From Rossellomorea sp036867415 (GTDB lineage: Bacteria; Bacillota; Bacilli; Bacillales; Bacillaceae_B), in NCBI RefSeq assembly GCF_036867415.1, contig NZ_JBAJHU010000001.1, positions 434,001-498,000 of the forward strand: a stretch of DNA of 64,000 nt, given 5' to 3'. Position 1 is the first letter of the stretch; every line of letters begins with the position of its first letter. Positions 8,125-16,373 of the stretch are shown here, piece by piece. Below the pieces are notes generated by a model that saw nothing but the letters and a program-made list of their open reading frames with translations, was not told the DNA's origin and ran no database searches. Made by a program: the position numbers and the translations under genes.

Positions 8125-9138
8125 ATGATGAAGGTATCAGTGACAACGACTAAATTTGATTTAACGGATAATGAATTGAGACAGATGTGCCAATTAGGGG
8201 TGGATTGTGTTGACTTTGGTACGGGTTCTTCGTTTCCAGGGGTGAAAGAGCAGGGATTCCCCGATCTGGATGAATTGTTAAAGATGAAGCGTAAAATCCG
8301 CTCTTTCGGATTGGATATTAATCGCGTAACATTGCCTGATCTTTCAAAGTCTTTCATGGATGCTGAAGAGGGAAGTGAAGCGGAGCTGGAAAGCTCTGTA
8401 CAAGCGGTAAAAGTATTTGGGGAAGCGGGCATCAAGATTGTCCGGCAGAGGTTTGCAGGAGATACCTTCAATTATATGACGAAAAGTTATCAGGCAAGGC
8501 AAAGGGGTGGAGCGATCGCCCGCGGAGAAAGTCTGGGATTCAATAAAGAGACTTATGAAACTCCTACTCTGGAAGAACATGAAAAATGGTGGGGACGATT
8601 CCGGGATGCCTATTCGAAGCTTGTTCCGGTTTGCGAAGACTATGATGTGAACTTAGGCATGCATCCTTCGGACTCTCCGAATCATGATACACCGTTTGGA
8701 GGACTGGGGTATCGCCGGATTATGGATGAATTCCCCAGCAAAAACGTGGGTTACATCTACTGTGCAGGAACCCGGGCTGAAGAAGGCGGAAGCCAGTTGG
8801 TACTAAATGAGATCAATCATTATGGCAGAAAAGACCGGATTTTCCTGGTCCATTTCCGAAATGTACGGGGTAGCCTTCCTACAGCTGGAGCCTTTGAAGA
8901 AGCCTTATTGGATGATGGGGATATGAATATGTTTAAAATTCTCCTTGAGCTTCGCAAAGTAGGCTATAAAGGCTGTCTGAATCCGGATCATGTCCCGATG
9001 ATGGAGGGAGATCAACCGGATCTAGATGGAAACTGGGCCCATTCGAATATCGGGTGGAGCTACGGCAGCGTTGGTTTCGCCTATTCAATCGGATACATTA
9101 AAGCGCTGCTTGCGGCACTTGTGGAGTTCGAAGGATAG
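8125..9138 (+). CDS. Divergent mannonate dehydratase (UxuA-like) family TIM-barrel protein
   Basis: The 337-residue protein shares with UxuA the metal-site segments GMHPSDSPN (His), YIYCAGTRAEEGG (Cys), LVHFRNVRG (His) and NPDHVPMM (Asp), so it is a member of the xylose-isomerase-like mannonate dehydratase group. It differs strongly from the canonical UxuA at 37574: it lacks the N-terminal FRWYG motif, and CAGTRAEEGG replaces CSGSLGANPDNN. ATG at 8125 follows AGGGGGA with 8-base spacing. It is the first gene of the GntR-controlled operon with tctB, tctA and tctC, so it may act on the sugar acid imported by that system rather than on mannonate. Family membership is fairly sure, substrate is not. 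Confidence 0.75.
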   Translation: MMKVSVTTTKFDLTDNELRQMCQLGVDCVDFGTGSSFPGVKEQGFPDLDELLKMKRKIRSFGLDINRVTLPDLSKSFMDAEEGSEAELESSVQAVKVFGEAGIKIVRQRFAGDTFNYMTKSYQARQRGGAIARGESLGFNKETYETPTLEEHEKWWGRFRDAYSKLVPVCEDYDVNLGMHPSDSPNHDTPFGGLGYRRIMDEFPSKNVGYIYCAGTRAEEGGSQLVLNEINHYGRKDRIFLVHFRNVRGSLPTAGAFEEALLDDGDMNMFKILLELRKVGYKGCLNPDHVPMMEGDQPDLDGNWAHSNIGWSYGSVGFAYSIGYIKALLAALVEFEG

Positions 9139-9162
9139 AAAAACAGGGGAAGGTGGGAGTTT

Positions 9163-9669
9163 ATGATCAGGGTCAACAAGGATATAGTTGCAAGCGCTTT
9201 CTTGATACTCTTTTCAGCCGTAATGTACGCGGCATCGAACAATATTATGAAGCTGACGGTTTCTAAAGTGGGAGCAGACTTTGCTCCGAAGCTGGTTGCG
9301 ATCGGCATTTTCATTCTGAGTGTATTCTATTTGATCAATTCTATTAAACAATTGAAAGGTTCAAACGGCGGGGAAACAGGGGAGCTTGAGCAAGAGGATG
9401 ATGGAGATCAAAAGGAAAAGAAGAAGATAAGTCCTTTGTCCGTTTTTGCTACGGTTGGTTTATTGGTTCTGTATGTTGCTTTGCTGCCAATCATCGGTTT
9501 TCTGATCACGACTGTGGTCTATCTGTTTGCCCAAATGTATTTGTTGGCTGATAAGAAGGAAAGGAAAATTCCAATATTTCTTGTTACATCGGTGGTTACA
9601 TCCGTAGTTGTTTATTTTATTTTCAAATCGATTTTCTTTTTAATGCTGCCAGCAGGAATTTTAGGATAG
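9163..9669 (+). CDS. tctB: Tripartite tricarboxylate transporter, small membrane subunit TctB
   Basis: The 168-residue protein has four hydrophobic segments (about residues 7-25, 42-60, 88-112 and 135-160) with a charged cytoplasmic loop rich in Glu and Lys between the second and third. Size, topology and position directly before TctA identify the TctB subunit. With TctA and the periplasm-facing lipoprotein TctC it forms a secondary transporter driven by an ion gradient. Its gene is 24 bp after the UxuA-like gene and 10 bp before tctA. Confidence 0.85.
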   Translation: MIRVNKDIVASAFLILFSAVMYAASNNIMKLTVSKVGADFAPKLVAIGIFILSVFYLINSIKQLKGSNGGETGELEQEDDGDQKEKKKISPLSVFATVGLLVLYVALLPIIGFLITTVVYLFAQMYLLADKKERKIPIFLVTSVVTSVVVYFIFKSIFFLMLPAGILG

Positions 9670-9679
9670 GGGGGTTTGT

Positions 9680-11188
9680 ATGTTTGAGTTAATTCTAGAA
9701 GGGTTTGCCTCGGTATTAACGATTAAGACGATCGCTTACATTCTCGGAGGGGTCGCACTTGGATTGATCTTCGGTTCCATTCCCGGTTTGACTGCGACAA
9801 TGGCCATTGCCATCACCCTGCCGATCACGTTTGGCATGGAACCAATCGCCGCCATGTCTTTACTGATGGGACTATACATAGGGGGAGTATCGGGTGGATT
9901 GGTTCCTGCAATCCTGTTGAATCTTCCAGGAACTCCATCGTCCATCGCCACCACATTCGATGGGTTCCCAATGGCCAAAAAAGGGCAGGCGGGACCGGCT
10001 TTCGGCTATGCGATTTTGTTTTCTTTTCTTGGTGGTTTACTGAGTATCATCGTTTTGATGTTACTTGCTCCTCCATTGGCAAAGCTGGCCCTTGAATTCG
10101 GACCTTTTGAATATTTTGCCATTACAATTTTTGCCTTGACGATGATATCCAGCTTATCAGGCGGGTCGCTGATCAAAGGACTATTGAGCGGATTGCTTGG
10201 AATTGCCCTGGCCATGGTAGGTTCAGCGCCGATTGATGCATTCCCGCGATTTACGTTCGGATTTAAAGATCTGAATGCAGGATTTCAATTGCTTCCTGTA
10301 TTGATTGGATTGTTTGCTGTCTCCGAAATCATTAAATCTTCTGAGACGAAACTGAAAAAAGGTCAATCCGTCCAATATAAATTAAAAGGCTTTGGATTTT
10401 CATTGAAAGATTTTTTCAAACAGGGGTGGAATGGTTTAAGGTCTTCATTAATCGGGATCGGAATCGGTATCCTGCCTGGTATAGGCGGCGGTACAGCGAA
10501 TATTATCGCTTATGTCACAGCAAAGAACCAATCGAAGAAGTCTGATGAATTCGGGAAAGGGATTCCAGATGGAGTTGTGGCTTCCGAGTCTGCAAATAAT
10601 GCCGCAGTCGGGGGAGCACTCGTTCCATTGATTTCATTGGGAATTCCAGGTGATACTGTTACAGCTTTGCTTCTTGGTGGATTAATTCTACATGGGCTGA
10701 GTCCGGGGCCATTGCTTATCGAAAATAATGGAGATGTGGTTTATGGCATATTTGCTGCCTTGATCATCGCGAACTTCTTTATGATCGCTATGTTGTTCTG
10801 GGGAATGAGAATATTTACGAAAGTATTGAGCATTCCTCAGTATATCCTTCTTCCAATCATTCTCGTTCTCTGTGTTGTCGGGGCTATTGGAGTGAATAAC
10901 CGATTATTTGATGCAGGCGCTCTATTATTCTTTGGAATTCTCGGTTATGCCATGCTGAAGTTTCACTTTCCGATTACACCGGTCATTCTTGGTTTTATAT
11001 TAGGACCGCTTGCAGAAACAAATCTGCGAAGAGGGCTAATGTATTCGAAGGGTGATTTCACACCGTTTTTAACAGAGCCTATTGCTGCTGTATTCCTGAC
11101 TTTAGCGTTGTTGTCTGTATTATTTAAAATCAGAAGCAATTACAAGAAAAAGCGGGATCATGATTCTAATCATACAATCAGTTTGTAA
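9680..11188 (+). CDS. tctA: Tripartite tricarboxylate transporter, large membrane subunit TctA
   Basis: The 502-residue protein is very hydrophobic with about 11-12 membrane segments. It has the TctA family signatures GLIFGSIPGLTATMAIAITL near the N-terminus and GIGIGILPGIGGGTANIIAY in the middle, each followed by a conserved Gly/Pro-rich loop (PGTPSSIATTFDGFPMAKKG; LGIPGDTVTALLLGG). It is the main transport subunit. Given the neighbours, the substrate is more likely glucarate, galactarate or a related aldarate/aldonate than citrate. It overlaps nothing and is spaced 10 bp from tctB. Confidence 0.92.
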   Translation: MFELILEGFASVLTIKTIAYILGGVALGLIFGSIPGLTATMAIAITLPITFGMEPIAAMSLLMGLYIGGVSGGLVPAILLNLPGTPSSIATTFDGFPMAKKGQAGPAFGYAILFSFLGGLLSIIVLMLLAPPLAKLALEFGPFEYFAITIFALTMISSLSGGSLIKGLLSGLLGIALAMVGSAPIDAFPRFTFGFKDLNAGFQLLPVLIGLFAVSEIIKSSETKLKKGQSVQYKLKGFGFSLKDFFKQGWNGLRSSLIGIGIGILPGIGGGTANIIAYVTAKNQSKKSDEFGKGIPDGVVASESANNAAVGGALVPLISLGIPGDTVTALLLGGLILHGLSPGPLLIENNGDVVYGIFAALIIANFFMIAMLFWGMRIFTKVLSIPQYILLPIILVLCVVGAIGVNNRLFDAGALLFFGILGYAMLKFHFPITPVILGFILGPLAETNLRRGLMYSKGDFTPFLTEPIAAVFLTLALLSVLFKIRSNYKKKRDHDSNHTISL

Positions 11189-11254
11189 CGCAAGGAAGAA
11201 CGTTGATTTTAATAGGAAGAATCCTATTGAAATAATAAATCTGGGAGGTAAAGT

Positions 11255-12235
11255 ATGAAGAATTCATTTAAAGGTATTTTGTTTGCTGTAACGTTGCTGG
11301 TGTTTGCCACGGTGTTGGCGGGATGCTCTGACACAAGTTCAGGCAGTAAAGAGGTTGAGGCAAGTGATTACCCAACGAAACCGATAACGGTTGTCGTGCC
11401 TGCCGGAGCGGGCGGGGATACTGACGCGAATGCAAGACTGCTTGGTAAGTACCTTGAAGAAGAACTGGGTCAGCCGGTTGTCATTTCGAATGTAACTGGA
11501 GCAGGCGGTACAGTCGGTGCCAATGAAGTGCTCGATGCAGAGGCCGATGGTCATACGGTTCTATTCTTCCATAACTCCTTATTGTTAAACAGAATACTGG
11601 GTCTGACCGAAGACAGCTATGATACTTTTAAACTGGCTGGAATTGCTGTATTAGACCAGGGTAATACCTTCATGGTGAGTGGAGATTCTAAGTTTAAGGA
11701 TCTGCAGGACATGGTTGAATATGCCCGTGCCAATCCAGGAGAGGTTTCCATTGCAACAGAAGTTGGCGGGTTCACACATCTTCAATTATTAGCTTTGCAA
11801 AAAGACCAGAATATCGAGTTGAATATCGTCGATGTAGGTGGCGCCTCTGAAAAAGTGACAGCATTATTGGGCGGTCATGTAGATATCGTCCCTACATCAT
11901 TAGGTCTGGTGAAAGACTATGTTGAATCAGGAGACATGAGATCACTCGGAATCATGGCAAGCGAGAGGGTTGACCTAATGCCGGATGTCCCTACATTTGC
12001 CGAGCAAGGTGTAAACAGTGAGTTTGAAAAGTTTTTCTTCTATGGCTTCAACCCGGATACGCCGGATAAGATCGTAGATGCATTTTCCAAGGCTGTTGAG
12101 AAAGTGGTCAATAACGAAAAGTATGTCAAAGAGGCAGAGAAATTCCTTGTAACCCCGACATACTTGAATCCAGAAGAAGCGAATGCGTATATGAAAAAGG
12201 CTGAGGAAAAATATATCGAATTAAATAAGGAATAA
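11255..12235 (+). CDS. tctC: Tripartite tricarboxylate transporter, substrate-binding lipoprotein TctC
   Basis: The 326-residue protein begins with a lipoprotein signal (hydrophobic stretch then VLAGC, Cys at about residue 23) and continues with the TctC/Bug pattern YPTKPITVVVPAGAGGDTDA, and TGAGGTVGANEVLDAEADGH. It would sit on the outer face of the membrane, bind the substrate and deliver it to TctAB. ATG after GGGAGG. The 66-bp gap from tctA is the longest inside the tct set. Extracytoplasmic binding subunits of this type vary widely in substrate, which fits an aldarate ligand. Confidence 0.92.
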   Translation: MKNSFKGILFAVTLLVFATVLAGCSDTSSGSKEVEASDYPTKPITVVVPAGAGGDTDANARLLGKYLEEELGQPVVISNVTGAGGTVGANEVLDAEADGHTVLFFHNSLLLNRILGLTEDSYDTFKLAGIAVLDQGNTFMVSGDSKFKDLQDMVEYARANPGEVSIATEVGGFTHLQLLALQKDQNIELNIVDVGGASEKVTALLGGHVDIVPTSLGLVKDYVESGDMRSLGIMASERVDLMPDVPTFAEQGVNSEFEKFFFYGFNPDTPDKIVDAFSKAVEKVVNNEKYVKEAEKFLVTPTYLNPEEANAYMKKAEEKYIELNKE

Positions 12236-12352
12236 CTGAAATCCATAGGCAAAGGTTTTATGGGCATCTATTTTTCAAAAAATAACAGGTAATGAACATT
12301 TTTTCAATAGGAAGTTGACACACAATGACCATTGTCTTTCATTTTAATTTAA

Positions 12353-12363
12353 TTGTAAGACAA
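12353..12363. promoter_or_regulatory. Third copy of the candidate GntR operator, before kdgD
   Basis: TTGTAAGACAA is the exact reverse complement of the TTGTCTTACAA found at 7162 and 8057. A TTGACA at 12315-12320 may be the -35 of a promoter for kdgD, but the -10 is unclear (TTTCAT at 12337 or TTTAAT at 12343). The site implies that the kdgD-garD half is controlled by the same regulator. Confidence 0.65.
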
Positions 12364-12404
12364 ATAAACGAATATGCTGTCTATCTATGAAGGGAATGAG
12401 CGGT

Positions 12405-13346
12405 TTGATTAAGAAAAGGAAAGCACCAACTGGAATTTTAGGTTTCCCTACTGCACCTTACACTGAAAGCGGTGAGATTGATGAGAAAGCATTAGCTAAG
12501 AATATCAATTTCCTGATTAAAGAAGGACTGTCATCGATTTTCATTGCCTGTGGTTCAGGTGAATTTCATGCATTGAATAAAGCTGAATATCAAACGATGG
12601 TTGAAGTGGCGGTTTCTATTACGAATGGAAGAGTGCCGGTCTACTCTGGAGTCGGCGGCAACATTGCAGATGCCATTGAACAAGTCCGGCTGTCGGAAAA
12701 TCTGGGCGTGAACGGATTTTTAATTCTTCCACCTTATCTCATTGAAGGAGAACAGGAAGGGTTATACAACTACTACAAGACCATTATTCAAAAAAGCAGT
12801 CTGCCTGCGATTCTTTATCAAAGAGATAACGCCGTTTTACAATTGCCATCATTACAGAAGCTGATCGAGGAATTGCCGCAGATTGTTGGTGTCAAAGACG
12901 GCTGCGGAAATATGGAATTGAATCTGGAGCTGACAAAAACCATTGGGGATAGAGTGGAATGGTTAAACGGTATGCCTTTCGCGGAAATCACCATGCCTGC
13001 CTATCATTCTATCGGATTCAATTCCTATTCTTCCGCCATGTCGAATTACATTCCGCATGTCTCGAGGCTTTATTACGATGCACTGAATGAAGGAAATGAA
13101 GAGCTTGTAAAAGAGATTTATGTGAATGTACTCCTTCCAATCAACCAAATCAGAAAAGCTCGTAAAGGGTATGCCGTTTCTTTGATCAAGGCAGGAATGG
13201 AAATTGTCGGGCTTCCCGTTGCCAATACAGTCCGCCCGCCATGTATTCCGGTTGAGAAAGAACACTATGTACAATTGAAGACCATCATCGAGAGGACATT
13301 GGAAAGATACCCTGCTCAACAGTCAGAATCGAAGGAATTAATCTAG
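12405..13346 (+). CDS. kdgD: 5-dehydro-4-deoxyglucarate dehydratase
   Basis: The 313-residue protein belongs to the dihydrodipicolinate synthase superfamily. It removes water and CO2 from 5-keto-4-deoxy-D-glucarate to give 2,5-dioxovalerate. Visible features: N-terminal RKAPTGILGFPTAPY, IACGSGEFHALN, ILYQRDNAVLQLPS (catalytic Tyr) and IVGVKDGCGNMEL (Schiff-base Lys). An ATG at 12387 is in frame, but AAGGGA (12390-12395) lies 9 bases before a TTG at 12405, and MIKKRKAPTGILGF matches the start expected for the B. subtilis homologue YcbC. It is followed 79 bp later by the dioxovalerate dehydrogenase, as in the B. subtilis ycb cluster. Confidence 0.9.
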   Translation: MIKKRKAPTGILGFPTAPYTESGEIDEKALAKNINFLIKEGLSSIFIACGSGEFHALNKAEYQTMVEVAVSITNGRVPVYSGVGGNIADAIEQVRLSENLGVNGFLILPPYLIEGEQEGLYNYYKTIIQKSSLPAILYQRDNAVLQLPSLQKLIEELPQIVGVKDGCGNMELNLELTKTIGDRVEWLNGMPFAEITMPAYHSIGFNSYSSAMSNYIPHVSRLYYDALNEGNEELVKEIYVNVLLPINQIRKARKGYAVSLIKAGMEIVGLPVANTVRPPCIPVEKEHYVQLKTIIERTLERYPAQQSESKELI

Positions 13347-13425
13347 AAAATTGGTAGGTTGCCTTTTTCGTAGAAAGTGACTGTAAATTGACTATGGTAG
13401 TACGGAATATTAAAGGAGGAGAAAC

Positions 13426-14889
13426 ATGACTGTAGAAATTAAAAATAAAACGTATTTGAATCTAATCAATGGTGAGTGGAAGGAATCAGTGAGCGGAGAT
13501 GTTCAACCAAGCTTAAACCCGGCAGATCGAGCTGAAATTGTCGGATACGTACAGATGTCGACGAAAGAGGAGGCAGACAAAGCGGTTGTTGCTGCCAAAG
13601 AAGCACAAAAAGCCTGGAGAAAGTTAGCCGGCAGCGAAAGAGGCGCGTTCTTATACAAAGCTGCAGACATACTTGAAAGAAGAACGGATGAAATTGCAGA
13701 ATGCATGACACGGGAAATGGGGAAAACCTTTCCTGAAGCGAAAGGGGAAACAGCCCGCGGAGTCGCCCTCCTTCGTTATTATGCAGGTGAAGGAATGCGT
13801 AAAGTGGGAGATGTCATCCCATCTACTGACAGCAATGCATTGATGTTCACAAGCAGAGTACCGCTCGGAGTCGTTGGTGTCATCACTCCATGGAATTTCC
13901 CGGTGGCCATTCCGATCTGGAAAATGGCTCCTGCACTCATCTATGGGAATACGGTCGTATTAAAACCTGCACAAGAAGCAGCGGTTACTGCGGCAAAAGT
14001 CATAGAATGTTTTGAAGAGGCCGGACTTCCAAAAGGTGTTGTGAACTTTGTGACTGGTTCCGGCTCAATCATCGGGCAGGCACTTACCGATCATCCCGAT
14101 GTAAATGGAATTACATTCACTGGTTCCAATTCGGTTGGTAAAGCCATCGGTCAGGCAGCGCTGGCACGTGGAGCCAAATACCAATTGGAAATGGGCGGTA
14201 AAAACCCTGTCATCGTGGCCGCGGATGCCGATCTGGATCTGGCAGTGGAGGCGACAATCAGCGGGGCGTTCAGGTCCACAGGTCAAAAATGCACAGCAAC
14301 AAGCCGTGTCATCGTGGAGGCAGAAGTCTTTGAAGACTTTAAAGACAGGTTAGTGGCTAAAACGAAGGAGATCACAATTGGGAACGGGTTGAAAGATGGT
14401 ATTTGGCTTGGACCTTGTGCAAGTGAAGGACAGATGAAAACGGTCCTCTCCTATATCGAAAAAGGAAAACAAGAAGGAGCAAGACTGTTAACCGGCGGCA
14501 GCCAGCTGACTGAAGAAGACCTTGAGAAAGGGTACTTCGTAGAACCGACGATATTCGATAATGTGACTTCAGACATGACGATTGCACAGGAAGAGATATT
14601 CGGTCCCGTCATTGTATTGATCCAGGTCAATACACTTGAGGATGGACTTGCGATTGCGAATGATGTCCAGTACGGCTTAAGTGCATCAATCTTCACACGT
14701 AACATTTCCAGCATGCTTTCATTCATTGAGGAGATGGAAGCCGGTCTGGTGCGAATTAACGCAGAAAGCGCTGGAGTGGAGCTTCAAGCTCCGTTCGGCG
14801 GAATGAAGCAATCAAGCTCACATTCCCGTGAGCAAGGTGAAGCGGCTAAAGAGTTCTTTACCTCGATTAAGACAGTATTTGTTAAGTAG
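13426..14889 (+). CDS. 2,5-dioxovalerate (alpha-ketoglutarate semialdehyde) dehydrogenase
   Basis: The 487-residue protein is a full-length aldehyde dehydrogenase with the Rossmann segment GVITPWNFPVAIPIWKMAPA, catalytic Glu in LEMGGKNPVIV and nucleophilic Cys in STGQKCTATSRV. Next to kdgD and gudD it most likely oxidises 2,5-dioxovalerate to 2-oxoglutarate with NAD(P)+, the last step of the aldarate route, as B. subtilis GucD (YcbD). ATG after AAAGGAGGAGAAAC, a very strong site. Other ALDH substrates cannot be excluded from the protein alone, but context is strong. Confidence 0.9.
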   Translation: MTVEIKNKTYLNLINGEWKESVSGDVQPSLNPADRAEIVGYVQMSTKEEADKAVVAAKEAQKAWRKLAGSERGAFLYKAADILERRTDEIAECMTREMGKTFPEAKGETARGVALLRYYAGEGMRKVGDVIPSTDSNALMFTSRVPLGVVGVITPWNFPVAIPIWKMAPALIYGNTVVLKPAQEAAVTAAKVIECFEEAGLPKGVVNFVTGSGSIIGQALTDHPDVNGITFTGSNSVGKAIGQAALARGAKYQLEMGGKNPVIVAADADLDLAVEATISGAFRSTGQKCTATSRVIVEAEVFEDFKDRLVAKTKEITIGNGLKDGIWLGPCASEGQMKTVLSYIEKGKQEGARLLTGGSQLTEEDLEKGYFVEPTIFDNVTSDMTIAQEEIFGPVIVLIQVNTLEDGLAIANDVQYGLSASIFTRNISSMLSFIEEMEAGLVRINAESAGVELQAPFGGMKQSSSHSREQGEAAKEFFTSIKTVFVK

Positions 14890-14951
14890 TGTATTCAAAA
14901 AAGGTTTTCACAAAGGAAAGAAGAATATGTAGGTGAATCTGTAAATAAGGG

Positions 14952-16331
14952 GTGGGTACGATCGAACAGCAACTAACAGCAAAGCAGGTATCGGACGAAA
15001 AGCCAACTCATACACCGGTCATCACGGATATGAAAGTCATTCCGGTTGCCGGTCATGACAGTATGTTATTAAATCTCAGCGGGGCCCATGGCCCCTGCTT
15101 TACCCGGAATGTCATTATCCTAAAGGATAATTCTGGTCATACAGGCGTAGGGGAGGTCCCGGGCGGAGAAGCGATTCGCAAAACACTGGAGGATGCCGGA
15201 CCGATTGTCATCGGCCAGTCCATTGGCAGGTACCATACCATTCTTAATTCTGTACGGAAACAATTCAGTGATCGTGACGCCGCCGGAAGGGGTCTTCAAA
15301 CATTTGATCTGCGGGTGACGATCCATGCGGTGACAGCTTTAGAAGCTGCTCTCCTTGATCTGTTGGGGAAACATCTGAATGTACCCGCAGCCGCATTGCT
15401 CGGCGAAGGGCAGCAGCGCGATGAAGTGGAGATGCTTGGGTATTTGTTTTATGTAGGTGACAGGGCGAAAACAGATCTTCCTTACCTCAGTGATCTGAAC
15501 AATGAATCTGATTGGTTCCGCTTGCGTCATGAAGAAGCGATGACACCTGAAGCCATTGTCAGGCTGGCGGAAGCTGCCCGTGACAAGTATGGGTTCAATG
15601 ACTTTAAATTAAAAGGCGGTGTGCTGCGGGGGAAAGAAGAGATAGAAGCTGTATCCGCCCTTGCCGAACGGTTCCCTGGTGCCAGGGTGACGCTTGATCC
15701 GAATGGTGCCTGGTCATTGGATGAAGCGGTCCGTTTATGCCGTGACCAGCACCATGTCCTTGCCTATGCAGAAGATCCATGCGGCGCTGAAAATGGGTAT
15801 TCAGCAAGAGAAATCATGGCAGAATTCAGACGATCAACGGGTCTTAAGACCGCAACCAATATGATTGCGACGGACTGGAGGCAGATGGGGCATTCCATTC
15901 AGCTGCATTCGGTGGATATTCCGCTTGCTGACCCCCACTTCTGGACGATGCAGGGTTCAGTCCGGGTTGCACAGATGTGTCATGATTGGGGATTGACATG
16001 GGGGTCGCATTCGAATAATCATTTTGACATTTCACTGGCCATGTTCACTCATGTTGCTGCAGCTGCGCCGGGGAGTATTACAGCCATCGATACCCACTGG
16101 ATCTGGCAGGATGGACAGCAGTTGACGAAAGAGCCATTCAAGATTCAGGACGGTAAGGTAAAAGTACCTGATAAACCGGGACTGGGAGTTGAAGTCGACA
16201 TGGATCAAATTGAAAAGGCTCATGCCCTATATAAAAAAGAAGGACTGGGGAGCCGGGATGATTCCGTTGCCATGCAATATTTAATCCCCGGATGGACATT
16301 TAATCATAAGAAGCCATGTTTGGTAAGATAA
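14952..16331 (+). CDS. gudD: Glucarate dehydratase
   Basis: The 459-residue enolase-superfamily enzyme dehydrates D-glucarate to 5-keto-4-deoxy-D-glucarate. It has the KLKGG lysine motif (about residue 221), metal ligands in LDPNGAW, AEDPC and TATNMIATDW, and the catalytic His in WGSHSNNHFDIS. Length is close to B. subtilis GudD (455 by recollection), with which it shares long blocks such as VIPVAGHDSMLLNLSGAH. The GTG at 14952 directly abuts the AAGGGG site, so the real start could be a few codons downstream; the N-terminal ten residues are poorly constrained. Confidence 0.95.
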   Translation: MGTIEQQLTAKQVSDEKPTHTPVITDMKVIPVAGHDSMLLNLSGAHGPCFTRNVIILKDNSGHTGVGEVPGGEAIRKTLEDAGPIVIGQSIGRYHTILNSVRKQFSDRDAAGRGLQTFDLRVTIHAVTALEAALLDLLGKHLNVPAAALLGEGQQRDEVEMLGYLFYVGDRAKTDLPYLSDLNNESDWFRLRHEEAMTPEAIVRLAEAARDKYGFNDFKLKGGVLRGKEEIEAVSALAERFPGARVTLDPNGAWSLDEAVRLCRDQHHVLAYAEDPCGAENGYSAREIMAEFRRSTGLKTATNMIATDWRQMGHSIQLHSVDIPLADPHFWTMQGSVRVAQMCHDWGLTWGSHSNNHFDISLAMFTHVAAAAPGSITAIDTHWIWQDGQQLTKEPFKIQDGKVKVPDKPGLGVEVDMDQIEKAHALYKKEGLGSRDDSVAMQYLIPGWTFNHKKPCLVR

Positions 16332-16373
16332 CACGAGCGATTTCTAAATATAAGACTAAAGGAGACGTTTCAA

